Assembly (NCBI RefSeq): GCF_003122325.1
Contig: NZ_QFBC01000011.1
Span: 1 to 64,000, forward strand
Direction of reading: 5' to 3'
DNA length: 64,000 nt
Origin: Rhizobium album
GTDB taxonomy: Bacteria > Pseudomonadota > Alphaproteobacteria > Rhizobiales > Rhizobiaceae
This document shows positions 42,040 to 51,681 of this stretch, in pieces. Position numbers and translations under genes: made by a program. A model generated the notes under the pieces. It was not told where the DNA came from. It saw nothing but the letters and a program-made list of their open reading frames with translations, and did not search any database. The first letter of the stretch is position 1. Each line of letters begins with the position of its first letter.

Positions 42040-43143
42040 ATGACCGATACCGCCGAAGCCGCGCCCGCACTGAAGGAGATCTTCAATCGGGCGAGGCTGG
42101 AACATATCGCCGGGGCGCTGTCCGGGATCGACCCGCAGTTTTCGCAGGAGCGATTTCTCGCGGCCGCCAGTGAAAATCTCGACGCGCTCAGCATCATGCA
42201 ACGTCTTCGGCAGATCGCCGTCACGCTCGATACGGTGATGACCGGCTCCTATGCCAGCAAGCTGGAACGGCTGCGTGCCCTGGCACCACACATCAACCAC
42301 GGTTTCGCCTCGATCACCCTGCCGGAATTCGTGGCGCTGTACGGTCAGGACGATTTCGACCTGTCGATGGATGCGCTGAAATATTTCACCGCCTTCGGCT
42401 CGTCGGAATTCGCCATCCGCCATTTCCTGCAGCGCGACATGGAGAGGACGCTCGCCGTCATGCAAGGCTGGGCTGAAGACGACAACGAGCATGTCCGCCG
42501 GCTGGCAAGCGAGGGCAGCCGGCCGCGCCTGCCCTGGTCCTTCCAACTGCGCCCGCTGATGCTCGATCCTACGCCGACGGCGCCGATCCTCGAAGCCTTG
42601 AAAGCCGATCCGAGCCTCTATGTCCGCAAATCGGTCGCCAATCATCTGAACGACATCACCAAGGACAATCCCGACCTGACGCTTGCCCGTGTCCGGGCCT
42701 GGGATCTCGGCGATGCCCGCACCGCCTGGATCGTCCGGCATGCCCTGCGCAGCCTGATCAAGAAGGGCGATCCGCAGGCACTTGCCCTCATCGGCGCCGG
42801 CGAAAAGGCGCTCGTCCGGATCGACGGCTTTTCCGTCACGCCGCCGGCGCTGGTGCTCGGCGAGCGCTTGCAGGTGACGGCAAGGTTGTCATCCCTGGCG
42901 CCTGCGCCGCAAAAGCTGGTGATCGATTATGCCGTACATTACGTGAAAAAGGCGGGCGGCACATCGCGCAAGGTCTTCAAGTGGAAAGAACTGTCGCTGG
43001 CGCCGAAGGAGGTGCTGCATCTTTCCATCAGCCAGCTGATTCGCGATTTCACCACTCGCAAGCATTATGCCGGTTTCCATCGCATCGAACTGATGGTGAA
43101 CGGCGAGACGATGGCCGAAAGCGGTTTCGAACTGCTTCCATAG
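42040..43143 (+). CDS. DNA alkylation repair protein, AlkC-like with C-terminal Ig-like domain
   Basis: The protein is about 367 residues. Residues 1-265 form HEAT-like helical repeats of the AlkC/AlkD DNA glycosylase superfamily, with LPEFVALYGQDDFDLSMDALKYFT and SLYVRKSVANHLNDITKDNPDL, a typical AlkC signature. The C-terminal hundred residues (FSVTPPALVLGERLQVTARL, KLVIDYAVHYVKKAG, FHRIELMVNGE) look like the immunoglobulin-fold domain described in one AlkC subgroup. The enzyme probably excises N-alkylated adenine. Start codons at 42016 and 42040 are both in frame; 42040 has GGGAG ten bases upstream. A strong AGGAGGAAGG at 41990-42000 leads into an out-of-frame ATG at 42003, an oddity noted separately. 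Confidence 0.82.
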   Translation: MTDTAEAAPALKEIFNRARLEHIAGALSGIDPQFSQERFLAAASENLDALSIMQRLRQIAVTLDTVMTGSYASKLERLRALAPHINHGFASITLPEFVALYGQDDFDLSMDALKYFTAFGSSEFAIRHFLQRDMERTLAVMQGWAEDDNEHVRRLASEGSRPRLPWSFQLRPLMLDPTPTAPILEALKADPSLYVRKSVANHLNDITKDNPDLTLARVRAWDLGDARTAWIVRHALRSLIKKGDPQALALIGAGEKALVRIDGFSVTPPALVLGERLQVTARLSSLAPAPQKLVIDYAVHYVKKAGGTSRKVFKWKELSLAPKEVLHLSISQLIRDFTTRKHYAGFHRIELMVNGETMAESGFELLP

Positions 43144-43268
43144 GGAAGAAGATGTCCGGACAGGTTGCACTTTCGGGGTTTCTATCGCGGTGCGACGGGA
43201 GTATAAGGCTCCGTAAGCTCAAGGCCTGTCCTGGCCCAACTCCCACACAACACGACTGGTATTCTCCA

Positions 43269-43847
43269 ATGGCAATTCCCCATTTCTCGCTGTTGACCGT
43301 CTGCGGCATCGAAGAGCTGCCGGATCAGCGTCCGCGCAAGGTGACCCATGTCCTTTCCCTGGTCGATCCGGGCCTTGCTGATATCGAGGCCTTCCACGCC
43401 TATGATGCCCACCACCGCACCATCATGCACTTCCACGACATCATCGACCGCCTGCCGGGCCAGGTGATGCCGGAACTCAACAACATGGAAGACATCCTGA
43501 CGCTCGGCACCGGTTTTGCCGGCGGCGGCCTGTCGGTATCGGAATCGCATCTGCTGGTTCATTGCCACATGGGCATCTCCCGCTCGACGGCGGCGATGCT
43601 GTCCTTCATGGCCCAGGCCAATCCGGACGAGGAGGAAGATCGCCTGTTCGAACGGCTGCGCGAAATCCGCCCGCGCGCCTGGCCGAATTCGGTGATGATC
43701 GGTTATGCCGACCATCTGCTCGGCCGCAATGGTCGCCTGAACGCCGCGCTTGCCCGGCACTACGGCCATCAGATCAAGAAGCAGCCGCAGCTTTCCACCT
43801 GGATGGGCGAACTCGGACGCAGCCGCGAAGTCGACATGGCCGCCTGA
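43269..43847 (+). CDS. Tyrosine-phosphatase-like protein
   Basis: The protein has 192 residues. The phosphatase P-loop HCHMGISRST (Cys99, Arg105) matches HCxxGxxR of dual-specificity and tyrosine phosphatases. Upstream segments THVLSLVDPG and YDAHHRTIMHFHDIID contain candidate general-acid residues (Asp57 or Asp60). Such stand-alone phosphatases are common in alpha-proteobacteria and their substrates are mostly unknown. ATG 43269 follows a weak ribosome site. The 125-bp gap from the AlkC-like gene suggests separate expression. The protein lacks a signal peptide, so it is cytosolic. Confidence 0.83.
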   Translation: MAIPHFSLLTVCGIEELPDQRPRKVTHVLSLVDPGLADIEAFHAYDAHHRTIMHFHDIIDRLPGQVMPELNNMEDILTLGTGFAGGGLSVSESHLLVHCHMGISRSTAAMLSFMAQANPDEEEDRLFERLREIRPRAWPNSVMIGYADHLLGRNGRLNAALARHYGHQIKKQPQLSTWMGELGRSREVDMAA

Positions 43848-43853
43848 GGTGTT

Positions 43854-44759
43854 TTAGGTCGGCGGCAGGAAAAGCGCTGCCGACCGGCGCACGACGCCGG
43901 CGATGAACGCCGCCGTCACCTTGACGCGGGCAAGTTCGCGCATGTCGGCATGAATGTTCATCCAGAAACTGCGTACCAGCCGGATCTCTCGTGGCAGGAG
44001 TCGCACGAGGCGCCTATCGCCGGCGGCGATGAAATGCGGCAGGATGCAGAGCCCTGCCCCGGCTGCCGTCGCTTCCACCTGCGCAAGGAGATTGGAACTG
44101 CGCAGCCGCGGCGCGATCGCCTTGCCGATCTGCGGCAGGTAGTCCAGTTCCGGTGTAAAGATCAAGTCGTCGATGTAGCTGACGAACCGGCGACCGGCGA
44201 GGTCTTCCGTGCAGGAGAGATCGTGATGCAGCGCATCGTCGTGGCTGGCGCCGTAGAGGCCCAGTTCGTAATCCGTCAGCTTGCGGGCGTGCAGGCGACC
44301 GTGCGGCGGTTCCGACAGGCCAATGGCGATATCCGCCTCCCGCTTCGACAGGCTGAAGCTGCGTGGCGTGGCAACCAGCTCGATATCGAGGTCGGGATGG
44401 GCGGCGGCCAGTTCGCCGATGCGCGGCGCGAGAAATATCGAGCCGAACCCATCCGGCGCACCAATGCGCACCGTGCCGGAAACCTGCGAATTTTCGCCGG
44501 CGATGTCATTCTGGATGGCGATGACGCTGCTTTCCATCGCTTCGGCGCGGGCCAGCAGCCGCTCCCCTTCCACTGTGAGCGTGTAGCCGGTGAGCGCCCG
44601 GTCGAACAGCCGGGCGTTGAGGCTTTCCTCCAGGGCAGAGATCCGGCGGCTGAGCGTCGAATGGTCGATGCGCATCTTGCGTGCCGCAGCCGTCAGCTTG
44701 CCGCTGCGGGCCACAGCCAGGAACGAACGGACGAGATCCCAGTCGAAAGGCTTGGCCAT
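43854..44759 (-). CDS. LysR-family regulator divergent from the valine-catabolic operon
   Basis: The protein has 301 residues. The helix-turn-helix has WDLVRSFLAVARSGKLTAAARKMRIDHSTLSRRISALEESL. The effector domain has SFSLSKREADIAIGLSEPP, SYIDDLIFTPELDYL and AGLCILPHFIAAGDRRLVRLLP. It is clearly a paralogue of the LysR at 55431, sharing those motifs almost in register. ATG 44759 is the first good start. It is divergent from the isobutyryl-CoA dehydrogenase gene over a 102-bp gap containing a short dyad (GGAAG-N6-CTTCC, 44777-44792). The likely role is control of valine/isobutyrate breakdown. Confidence 0.88.
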   Translation of the reverse strand: MAKPFDWDLVRSFLAVARSGKLTAAARKMRIDHSTLSRRISALEESLNARLFDRALTGYTLTVEGERLLARAEAMESSVIAIQNDIAGENSQVSGTVRIGAPDGFGSIFLAPRIGELAAAHPDLDIELVATPRSFSLSKREADIAIGLSEPPHGRLHARKLTDYELGLYGASHDDALHHDLSCTEDLAGRRFVSYIDDLIFTPELDYLPQIGKAIAPRLRSSNLLAQVEATAAGAGLCILPHFIAAGDRRLVRLLPREIRLVRSFWMNIHADMRELARVKVTAAFIAGVVRRSAALFLPPT

Positions 44760-44861
44760 GCGAATTCCTGCACAATGGAAGCGGGAACTTCCGGGTATAA
44801 CTGTGCGTAATTTTGTGCAATGAAAAACAGGATCGAGCTGGGATCTGGGCGGAGGAGAGCC

Positions 44862-46004
44862 ATGGATTTTGCGCTGAGCGAGGAACAATCGGCAATCGTC
44901 GAGATGGCACGCGGCTTTGCCGAGGAGGAACTGGCCCCCTTCGCCATCGAATGGGACCAGAACAAGCATTTCCCCGTCGATACTTTGCGCAAGGCCGCCG
45001 CTCTCGGCATGGCCGGCATCTATGTGCGCGACGATGTCGGCGGTTCGGCGCTCGGGCGACTGGATGCCGTGCTGATCTTCGAGGCGCTGGCGCGTGGCTG
45101 TCCTTCGATCGCTGCCTATATTTCCATCCACACCATGGTTGCGGCGATGATCGATCGCTATGGAAACAAAGCGCAGCGGCAGCGATGGCTGCCGGGGCTG
45201 GTCACCATGGAGACGCTGGCAAGCTACTGCCTGACGGAGCCGGGATCGGGCTCGGATGCCGCGGCACTGCGAACTCGGGCGGTGCGCGATGGCGATGATT
45301 ATGTCGTCAGTGGGCAGAAGCAGTTCATCTCCGGTGCCGGCGCGAGCGATGTTTATGTCGTCATGGTGCGAACCGGCGGTGACGGGCCGAAGGGCATTTC
45401 CGCGCTGATCGTGCCGGCCGGAACGCCGGGCGTCAGCTTTGGCGCCAACGAACGCAAGATGGGCTGGAATGCCCAGCCGACCCGCGCCGTCATCTTCGAC
45501 AATGCCCGCATCCCCGTCGTCAACCGTCTCGGCGAGGAGGGACAGGGTTTCCGTTTCGCCATGGCCGGGCTCGACGGCGGCCGTCTGAACATCGCCGCTT
45601 CGGCGCTCGGCGGCGCGCAGGCCGCCTACGAGAAGTCGGTCGCCTATATGCGCGAGCGAAAAGCCTTCGGGCAGGCGCTGGTCGATTTCCAGGCGTTGCA
45701 GTTCCGGCTTGCCGACATGAAGATCGGGCTGGAGGTGGCGCGCACTTTCCTCTGGCGAGCAGCCTCCGCCTTGGACCAGGGGGCGCCGGAGGCCACCAAC
45801 CTCTGCGCCATGGCGAAAAAATTCGTCACCGACGAGGCCTTCCGCATTGCAAACGAAGCCTTGCAGCTGCATGGCGGCTACGGTTATCTCGGGGAATACG
45901 GGATCGAAAAGATCGTCCGTGACCTGAGGGTGCACCAGATCCTCGAAGGTACCAATGAAATCATGCAGTTGATCATCGCGCGATCGGTCGTCAACGGAGA
46001 ATGA
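44862..46004 (+). CDS. Acyl-CoA dehydrogenase, probably isobutyryl-CoA dehydrogenase
   Basis: The 380-residue FAD enzyme has LSEEQSAIVEMARGFAEEELAPFAIEWD, the FAD/substrate motif YCLTEPGSGSDAAAL, WITNG-equivalent GQKQFISGAGASDVYVVMVRT, and the C-terminal LQLHGGYGYLGEYGIEKIVRDLRVHQILEGTNEIM with the catalytic Glu in LEGTNE. This arrangement matches short/branched-chain dehydrogenases, notably isobutyryl-CoA dehydrogenase. Linkage to 3-hydroxyisobutyryl-CoA hydrolase and 3-hydroxyisobutyrate dehydrogenase genes makes isobutyryl-CoA to methacrylyl-CoA the likely reaction. The start ATG 44862 has GGAGGAGA upstream; an in-frame ATG at 44820 lacks this. Confidence 0.9.
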   Translation: MDFALSEEQSAIVEMARGFAEEELAPFAIEWDQNKHFPVDTLRKAAALGMAGIYVRDDVGGSALGRLDAVLIFEALARGCPSIAAYISIHTMVAAMIDRYGNKAQRQRWLPGLVTMETLASYCLTEPGSGSDAAALRTRAVRDGDDYVVSGQKQFISGAGASDVYVVMVRTGGDGPKGISALIVPAGTPGVSFGANERKMGWNAQPTRAVIFDNARIPVVNRLGEEGQGFRFAMAGLDGGRLNIAASALGGAQAAYEKSVAYMRERKAFGQALVDFQALQFRLADMKIGLEVARTFLWRAASALDQGAPEATNLCAMAKKFVTDEAFRIANEALQLHGGYGYLGEYGIEKIVRDLRVHQILEGTNEIMQLIIARSVVNGE

Positions 46005-46015
46005 GGAGCAAGACC

Positions 46016-47086
46016 ATGGATGTCGAGGTCAAGGCGGACCAACCCGTCGTCGTTACGGAGAGAGGGTCGGTCGGGCATATCCTGCTCAATCGCCCGAAGG
46101 TGCTGAACAGCCTGAACCTCGACATGGTGCGGGTGATCGATGCGGCACTCGACCGGTTCGAGGCCGACAAGGGCATCGCGGCCGTCGTCATCTCCGGCGC
46201 CGGTGAACGCGGCCTCTGCGCCGGCGGCGATATCCGGGTGCTGCACGAGAGCGGCAGGACGGGCACGGATCTCGCCGAAACGTTCTGGCGCGAGGAATAT
46301 TGCCTGAATGCCCGCATCAGCCGGTTCCCGAAACCCTATGTCGCCTTCATGGATGGCATCACCATGGGCGGCGGCGTCGGCATTTCCGCGCATGGCAGCC
46401 ACCGGGTCGTCACCGAAAGAACGCGTTTCGCCATGCCAGAGACCGGTATCGGCTTCTTTCCCGATGTCGGTGCCTCCTGGCTGCTGACCCGATCGCCCGG
46501 CGCGTTCGGCACTTTCCTGGCGCTGACCGGCGAGCAGATCGGTGCCGGTGAAGCCATAGCCGGTGGCCTTGCCGATTTTTATGTTGCCTCCGACCGCCTG
46601 CCGGACCTGCTTGCGGCGCTGGCAGCCTTGCCGGTTGAAAGCTCCGCGGAAACGGTCTCGAAGACGATTGCCGGTTTTTCCGCCGCGCTGTCCGCCGATC
46701 GGTTTGCCGAAGTCCGTGACGCCATCGACCGGCTGTTTTCTTTCGACAGCGTTGAAGCGATCCTGGCGGCGCTGGCGAACGAGGGAAGCGACTTCGCGCA
46801 AAAAACATCGGAGACGATGCAAGCCAAATCGCCGACGAGCCTGAAGGTAACGCTGGCGCTGCTGCGTCTCGGCCGGGCGAGCGACAGCATCGAACAATGC
46901 CTCGAGCACGAATTTGCGGCTTGCGCAGCGGTGCTGAAAAGCGACGATTTCTACGAGGGCATCCGCGCCGCCATCATCGACAAGGACCGCAATCCGCATT
47001 GGGCGCCGGCGGCACTGCCGGATGTCGGACAGGATATCATAGCGCGCTATCTGACGCCGCATCTGCGGCCGCTTTTCGCCCGCTGA
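46016..47086 (+). CDS. 3-hydroxyisobutyryl-CoA hydrolase (crotonase fold)
   Basis: The 356-residue length is characteristic of 3-hydroxyisobutyryl-CoA hydrolases and longer than ordinary enoyl-CoA hydratases (about 260). Motifs are HILLNRPKVLNSLNLDMV, RGLCAGGDIRVLHESG, YVAFMDGITMGGGVGIS forming the oxyanion hole, MPETGIGFFPDVGASWLLTR with the catalytic Glu, and C-terminal KSPTSLKVTLALLRLG and DKDRNPHWAPAALPDV. It releases free 3-hydroxyisobutyrate in valine degradation. ATG 46016 has GAGGAG at a good distance. ATG 46001 overlaps the preceding stop and is a possible alternative. The next gene encodes the dehydrogenase that uses its product. Confidence 0.92.
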   Translation: MDVEVKADQPVVVTERGSVGHILLNRPKVLNSLNLDMVRVIDAALDRFEADKGIAAVVISGAGERGLCAGGDIRVLHESGRTGTDLAETFWREEYCLNARISRFPKPYVAFMDGITMGGGVGISAHGSHRVVTERTRFAMPETGIGFFPDVGASWLLTRSPGAFGTFLALTGEQIGAGEAIAGGLADFYVASDRLPDLLAALAALPVESSAETVSKTIAGFSAALSADRFAEVRDAIDRLFSFDSVEAILAALANEGSDFAQKTSETMQAKSPTSLKVTLALLRLGRASDSIEQCLEHEFAACAAVLKSDDFYEGIRAAIIDKDRNPHWAPAALPDVGQDIIARYLTPHLRPLFAR

Positions 47087-47098
47087 CAGGAGGAAGAC

Positions 47099-47989
47099 AT
47101 GGCAGGCAGGATCGCCTTTATCGGGCTTGGAAACATGGGCGGGCCGATGGCCGCCAATCTGGTCAAGGGTGGCGAAACCGTTTCCGGTTTCGATCTCTCG
47201 GAAGCTTCTTGTAAGGCGGCTGCCGCCAGTGGCGTGACGATCAGTGCTTCCGTGCGTGCTGCCATCGAGGGCGCCGATGTGATCGTCACCATGCTGCCGG
47301 CCGGCCGGCACGTGATTTCGGTGTGGACGGAGCTTCTGGCCGAAGCCGCGCCCGGAACCCTTTTGATCGATTGCTCGACCATCGACGTCGATAGCGCCAG
47401 CAAGGCGCATGCGCTCGCTGCCGAACATGGTTGCCTTTCGCTCGACGCGCCGGTTTCCGGAGGCACCGGCGGGGCGGCGGCAGGCACCTTGACCTTCATG
47501 GCCGGCGGCAGCGCTGACGCGTTCTCCCGATCGGAACCGATCCTGAAGCTGATGGGCAAGCGCATCGTCCATTGTGGCGATGCCGGCGCCGGACAGGCGG
47601 CGAAGATCTGCAACAACATGATCCTCGGCGTCACCATGGCCGCCGTCAGCGAGGCTTTCGTGCTCGGCGAGAAGCTCGGGCTTTCGCATCAGGCGCTGTT
47701 CGACGTGGCTTCCACCTCGTCCGGCCAGTGCTGGTCGATCAACAGCTACTGCCCGGTGCCTGGCCCGGTTCCCACCTCGCCCGCCAACCACGACTACAAG
47801 CCGGGTTTTTCCGCGGCGCTGATGCTGAAGGATTTGAGGCTGGCGCAGGAGGCGGCATTGTCGAGCGGTGCGACGACCCCCCTTGGCGCGCAGGCGGCAC
47901 AGCTTTATGGATTGTTCGAAAAACTGGGGCACGGCGGCGAGGATTTTTCCGCCATCATTAATTTCATCCGAGGCGAACAGGCAGGCTGA
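47099..47989 (+). CDS. mmsB: 3-hydroxyisobutyrate dehydrogenase
   Basis: The 296-residue NAD-dependent beta-hydroxyacid dehydrogenase has the Rossmann signature [20 protein letters not shown], the substrate motif [17 protein letters not shown], and the catalytic Lys in [15 protein letters not shown]. The C-terminal [23 protein letters not shown] is typical of HIBADH. It oxidises 3-hydroxyisobutyrate to methylmalonate semialdehyde. The start ATG 47099 has AGGAGGA upstream. It lies 12 bases after the hydrolase gene and four bases before the enoyl-CoA hydratase. The next enzyme of the pathway, methylmalonate-semialdehyde dehydrogenase (MmsA), is not in this operon. Confidence 0.95.
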   Translation: MAGRIAFIGLGNMGGPMAANLVKGGETVSGFDLSEASCKAAAASGVTISASVRAAIEGADVIVTMLPAGRHVISVWTELLAEAAPGTLLIDCSTIDVDSASKAHALAAEHGCLSLDAPVSGGTGGAAAGTLTFMAGGSADAFSRSEPILKLMGKRIVHCGDAGAGQAAKICNNMILGVTMAAVSEAFVLGEKLGLSHQALFDVASTSSGQCWSINSYCPVPGPVPTSPANHDYKPGFSAALMLKDLRLAQEAALSSGATTPLGAQAAQLYGLFEKLGHGGEDFSAIINFIRGEQAG

Positions 47990-47993
47990 CACC

Positions 47994-48767
47994 ATGACTT
48001 ACCAGACCATTCTCGTCGAAACCCATGAGCGCGTCGGCCTGATCCGGCTGAACCGGCCGCAGGCGCTGAATGCCATCAACCGCCAGTTGACGGAAGAATT
48101 GCTGTCCGCCCTCGATGGGTTCGACAAGGATGCCGGCATCGGCTGCATCGTCATCACCGGCTCGGAAAAGGCCTTCGCGGCCGGCGCCGACATCAAGGAG
48201 ATGCAGGCTCAGGAATTCGCCACCATGTATGCCGGCGACTGGTTCGGCAACTGGGAGCGGATGGCTGCGGTGCGCACGCCGGTCATCGCTGCCGTCTCCG
48301 GTTTTGCGCTGGGCGGCGGCTGTGAACTGGCGATGATGTGCGATTTCATTCTGGCTGCCGACACGGCAAAATTCGGCCAGCCGGAAATCAAGCTCGGCGT
48401 GATGCCCGGCATGGGCGGCAGCCAGCGCCTGACGAAGCTCGTCGGTCGTTCGAAAGCGATGGAAATGTGCCTGACCGGCCGGATGATGGATGCGCAGGAA
48501 GCCGAACGCGCCGGCCTTGTTTCGCGCATCGTGCCGGCGACCGAGCTGGTGGATGAAGCCTTGAAGACAGCGGCGACTATCGCCGCCATGTCCCTGCCGG
48601 CGGCGATGATGGTCAAGGAAGCGGTCAACCGCGCCGATCAGGTGCCGCTGTCGGAAGGCCTGCGTTTCGAGCGGCGGCTGTTCCACTCGATGTTTGCGCT
48701 GGAGGATCAGAAGGAAGGCATGGCGGCCTTCGTGGAGAAGCGCAAGGCGGATTTCAAACACCGGTAA
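47994..48767 (+). CDS. Enoyl-CoA hydratase (crotonase)
   Basis: The 257-residue protein is of ordinary crotonase length. Motifs are [52 protein letters not shown] with the first catalytic Glu, and [20 protein letters not shown] with the second. It should hydrate methacrylyl-CoA to 3-hydroxyisobutyryl-CoA, the step between the dehydrogenase at 44862 and the hydrolase at 46016. It is four bases downstream of mmsB and closes the operon. A RIME-type hairpin follows at 48817. Confidence 0.93.
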   Translation: MTYQTILVETHERVGLIRLNRPQALNAINRQLTEELLSALDGFDKDAGIGCIVITGSEKAFAAGADIKEMQAQEFATMYAGDWFGNWERMAAVRTPVIAAVSGFALGGGCELAMMCDFILAADTAKFGQPEIKLGVMPGMGGSQRLTKLVGRSKAMEMCLTGRMMDAQEAERAGLVSRIVPATELVDEALKTAATIAAMSLPAAMMVKEAVNRADQVPLSEGLRFERRLFHSMFALEDQKEGMAAFVEKRKADFKHR

Positions 48768-48816
48768 GAGACGGTCGCCGACCTGCTGGTGACGTCGCAG
48801 AGCGGACACGCTCGTT

Positions 48817-48839
48817 ATCCTCGGCCGCGTGCCGAGGAT
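48817..48839. repeat. Solitary RIME-type hairpin
   Basis: ATCCTCGGC-CGCGT-GCCGAGGAT repeats the 23-base hairpin seen at 11678-11700 with only loop changes, but its inverted partner is missing here. It lies 50 bp after the valine operon, in the gap before the convergent GMC oxidoreductase, where it may also help stop transcription. Confidence 0.6.
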
Positions 48840-48947
48840 CTATAATACATTACGAAATCAATTGGTTGCAAATGCTGGGAACAGGCCGGAGCATGGCGTC
48901 GCGACTGGGCGACCGGGCACCCTCCTCCCGCCGAGGAAACGGCGGAA

Positions 48948-48969
48948 GTGAGGGTTGCCCTCCCCTCAC
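48948..48969 (-). terminator. Hairpin at the 3' end of the GMC oxidoreductase gene
   Basis: GTGAGGG (48948-48954) pairs with CCCTCAC (48963-48969), overlapping the GMC stop codon at 48966. A further stem, CCGCC/GGCGG, lies at about 48930-48945. There is no T tract on the minus strand, so termination is only suggested. Confidence 0.35.
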
Positions 48970-50573
48970 CTGTTGTCCGCAATAATCATCGCCGCTGCCT
49001 TTTCCGCGATCATGATCGTCGGCGAGTTGGTGTTGCCCGAGGTGATGTTCGGCATGATCGAGGCATCGGCGATGCGCAGTCCGCGCAGGGCGCGGGCCTT
49101 GAGCCGCGGGTCGACGACACTGCCCTCGTCGGCGCCCATGCGGCAGGTGCCGGTGGGATGGAAGATCGTCGTGCCGATATCGCCGGCGGCGCGTTCGAGA
49201 TCGGCATCCGTATCGTAGGACGGGCCGGGCTTGTATTCTTCCGGATGATAGCGCTTGAAGGCCGGCTGCTCTATGATCGTGCGGGTCAGCCGGATCGACC
49301 TGACGGCGACGTCGCGATCCGCCTGCTCGGTGAGGTAACGCGGCTGGATCTGTGGCTGCTGGGCGAAGTCCGGACTTTTGACATGCACGTGGCCACGGCT
49401 CTGCGGGCGCAGGTTGCAGACGCTGGCGGTGACGGCCGGGAAGGTATGGACAGGTTCACCGAACTTGTCGAGGGAGACCGGCTGGATATGGTATTGCAGG
49501 TCCGCGGTCTCCTTGTCCGGGCCGGAGCGAGTGAAGATGCCGAGCTGGCTCGGCGCCATCGCCATCGGACCGGAGCGTTTCAGCAGATATTCGAGGCCGA
49601 TCGCCGCCTTGCCGCGCAGGGTGCTTGCCTTTTCGTTGAGCGTCGGCACGCCTCGCACCTTGTAGACCATGCGCAGTTGCAGGTGATCCTGCAGGTTTTC
49701 ACCGACGGAAGGGACATCCTGCACCACGTCGATGCCGGCCTGCTTCAGCACGTCTCCGCGACCGACACCGGACAACTGCAGGATATGCGGCGAGCCGATG
49801 GCGCCGGCGGAGAGCACGGTCTCACGGGAGGCGTAAGCCTTGCGCGCCTCGCCCTGGAACTGGAACTCGACACCCTTGACCTCGCTGCCTTCGATGATCA
49901 GCCGGCGCACCTGCGCCTTGGTGAGGATGGTCAGGTTCGGGCGGTTGCGGGCCGGCTTGAGGAAGGCTTTCGAGGTGTTCCAGCGAATGCCGGAGCGCTG
50001 GTTGACGTCGAAATAGCTGGAGCCTTCGTTGTCGCCGCGGTTGAAATCCTCGGTCACCGGGATACCGGCCTCGCGCGCAGCCTGCTGGAAGGCGTCGAGC
50101 ACGGCCCAGCGCACCCGCGCCTTTTCGATGCGCCATTCGCCGCCCGTGCCGTGCATCTTGTCGGCACCGCGGTAAAAATCCTCCGATTTGCGGAAGAACG
50201 GCAAAACATCGTCCCAACCCCAGCCGTCGCAGCCGGCCTGTCGCCACAGGTCGTAATCGCGTGCCTGGCCGCGCATGTAGATCATGCCGTTGATCGACGA
50301 GCAGCCGCCGAGGACTTTTCCACGCGGGTAGAACAGGGAACGGCCGTTCAAACCCTCCTCGGGCGCCGTTGAAAAACACCAGTCGGTGCGTGGATTGTTG
50401 ATGCAGTAGAGGTAGCCGACCGGAATGTGGATCCAGTGGTAGTTGTCGCTGCCGCCGGCCTCCAGCAGCAGGACGCGGCGCGCGCGATCCTCCGAAAGGC
50501 GGTTGGCGAGAACGCAGCCGGCGCTGCCGGCGCCGACGATGATGTAGTCGTAACGATCCATGTCATGTCCCAT
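48966..50573 (-). CDS. GMC-family FAD oxidoreductase (alcohol/choline dehydrogenase-like)
   Basis: The protein has 535 residues. The N-terminal FAD Rossmann motif is [23 protein letters not shown] signature 1 is [20 protein letters not shown], and signature 2 contains [15 protein letters not shown]. The active-site His lies in [10 protein letters not shown] and the Asn/His-equivalent segment reads [16 protein letters not shown]. It oxidises a primary alcohol or similar substrate and passes electrons to quinone or oxygen. It is more like AlkJ/polyethylene-glycol dehydrogenases than BetA in context. The start ATG 50573 has GGGAGGG upstream; ATG 50561 is an alternative. It follows the Liv-type importer genes after 97 bp on the same strand and may act on their cargo. 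Confidence 0.9.
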   Translation of the reverse strand: MGHDMDRYDYIIVGAGSAGCVLANRLSEDRARRVLLLEAGGSDNYHWIHIPVGYLYCINNPRTDWCFSTAPEEGLNGRSLFYPRGKVLGGCSSINGMIYMRGQARDYDLWRQAGCDGWGWDDVLPFFRKSEDFYRGADKMHGTGGEWRIEKARVRWAVLDAFQQAAREAGIPVTEDFNRGDNEGSSYFDVNQRSGIRWNTSKAFLKPARNRPNLTILTKAQVRRLIIEGSEVKGVEFQFQGEARKAYASRETVLSAGAIGSPHILQLSGVGRGDVLKQAGIDVVQDVPSVGENLQDHLQLRMVYKVRGVPTLNEKASTLRGKAAIGLEYLLKRSGPMAMAPSQLGIFTRSGPDKETADLQYHIQPVSLDKFGEPVHTFPAVTASVCNLRPQSRGHVHVKSPDFAQQPQIQPRYLTEQADRDVAVRSIRLTRTIIEQPAFKRYHPEEYKPGPSYDTDADLERAAGDIGTTIFHPTGTCRMGADEGSVVDPRLKARALRGLRIADASIMPNITSGNTNSPTIMIAEKAAAMIIADNR

Positions 50574-50670
50574 AAAACATCCCTCCCGCCGGCGCGAAAG
50601 CCGACAGATCGAAAAACAATAGCAACAAGCTTTTCCTGAGGCGGCGCTTCAACCGCGCCGCGAAGTCATG

Positions 50671-51681
50671 TCACCGCCTGTGCTGGAAACCAAGCCGGCG
50701 GCCGAGGCGCGAGGCATAGAATTCACCGATGATGCCGCGGCGGAACACCAGCACGCAGACCATGAAGACCACGCCGGTGATGATCGTCACCGGGAAATCC
50801 GAGGTCGCCAGGTAGTTTTGCAGCGTCACCACCAGGCCCGCCCCGAAGATCGGGCCGATCAAAGTGCCGATGCCGCCGAGCAGCGTCATCAGGATGACTT
50901 CGCCGGACATCTGCCAGGCGACGTCCGTCAGCGTGGCGAACTGGAAGACCAGGGCCTTCATCGCCCCCGCCAGGCCGGCAAGAGCGGCCGACATCACGAA
51001 GGCGCCGAGCTTGTAACGGGCGACGGAATAACCGAGCGAAATGGCGCGCTGCTCGTTTTCGCGGATCGATTTCAGGATCATGCCGAAAGGCGAATTGATG
51101 AAACGCCAGATGACGACCATGCCGATGACGAACACCGCCAGCACGAAATAATACATGTTGGTGGAACTGTTGAGATCGATGAAACCGAGGAGATCGCCGC
51201 GCGGCACCGACTGGATGCCATCCTCGCCATGGGTGAAACCCGCCTGCAGGCAGAAGAAGAAGAACATCTGCGACAGCGCCAGCGTGATCATCGCGAAATA
51301 GATGCCCTGGCGGCGAATGGCGAAGAAACCCATGATCAGGCCGAGCGCCGCCGCGCCGGCTACCCCGACCAGGATGCCGAGCTCGACCGGCAGGCCCCAT
51401 TCCTTCACCGCATGGGCGGTGAAATAGGCGGCCCCACCGAAGAACGTCGCATGGCCGAAGGAGAGAAGGCCGGTGTAGCCGAGCAGCAGGTTGAACGCGC
51501 AGGCAAACAGCGCGAAACACAGGATCTTCATCAGGAAGATCGGGTAGAAGAACAGCGGTGCAAGGACGAGCAGCAGCGTGCCGGCCAGAAGGAAAGCGAT
51601 CTGAACCGTCGCGGCATTTTTGGTGTTGCGAACCGGTTCGGCGACGGGGGACGGTTGAGCTGCATGCGTCATGTCAGCCAT
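50671..51681 (-). CDS. livM: Branched-chain amino acid-type ABC permease (LivM)
   Basis: The protein is about 336 residues, with a hydrophilic Ala/Pro-rich N-terminus before the first helix and about nine membrane segments. LivM features are LLLGYTGLLSFGHATFFGGAAYFTAH, FFAIRRQGIYFAMITLALSQMFF, SPFGMILKSIRENEQRAISLGY and TLLGGIGTLIGPIFGAGLV. Start codons ATG 51681 and ATG 51672 are both in frame. The first overlaps livH by eight bases and is preferred for coupling, but neither has a strong ribosome site. The cargo may not be an amino acid: Liv-type importers in rhizobia also carry amides, urea and aromatic acids. Confidence 0.88.
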   Translation of the reverse strand: MADMTHAAQPSPVAEPVRNTKNAATVQIAFLLAGTLLLVLAPLFFYPIFLMKILCFALFACAFNLLLGYTGLLSFGHATFFGGAAYFTAHAVKEWGLPVELGILVGVAGAAALGLIMGFFAIRRQGIYFAMITLALSQMFFFFCLQAGFTHGEDGIQSVPRGDLLGFIDLNSSTNMYYFVLAVFVIGMVVIWRFINSPFGMILKSIRENEQRAISLGYSVARYKLGAFVMSAALAGLAGAMKALVFQFATLTDVAWQMSGEVILMTLLGGIGTLIGPIFGAGLVVTLQNYLATSDFPVTIITGVVFMVCVLVFRRGIIGEFYASRLGRRLGFQHRR

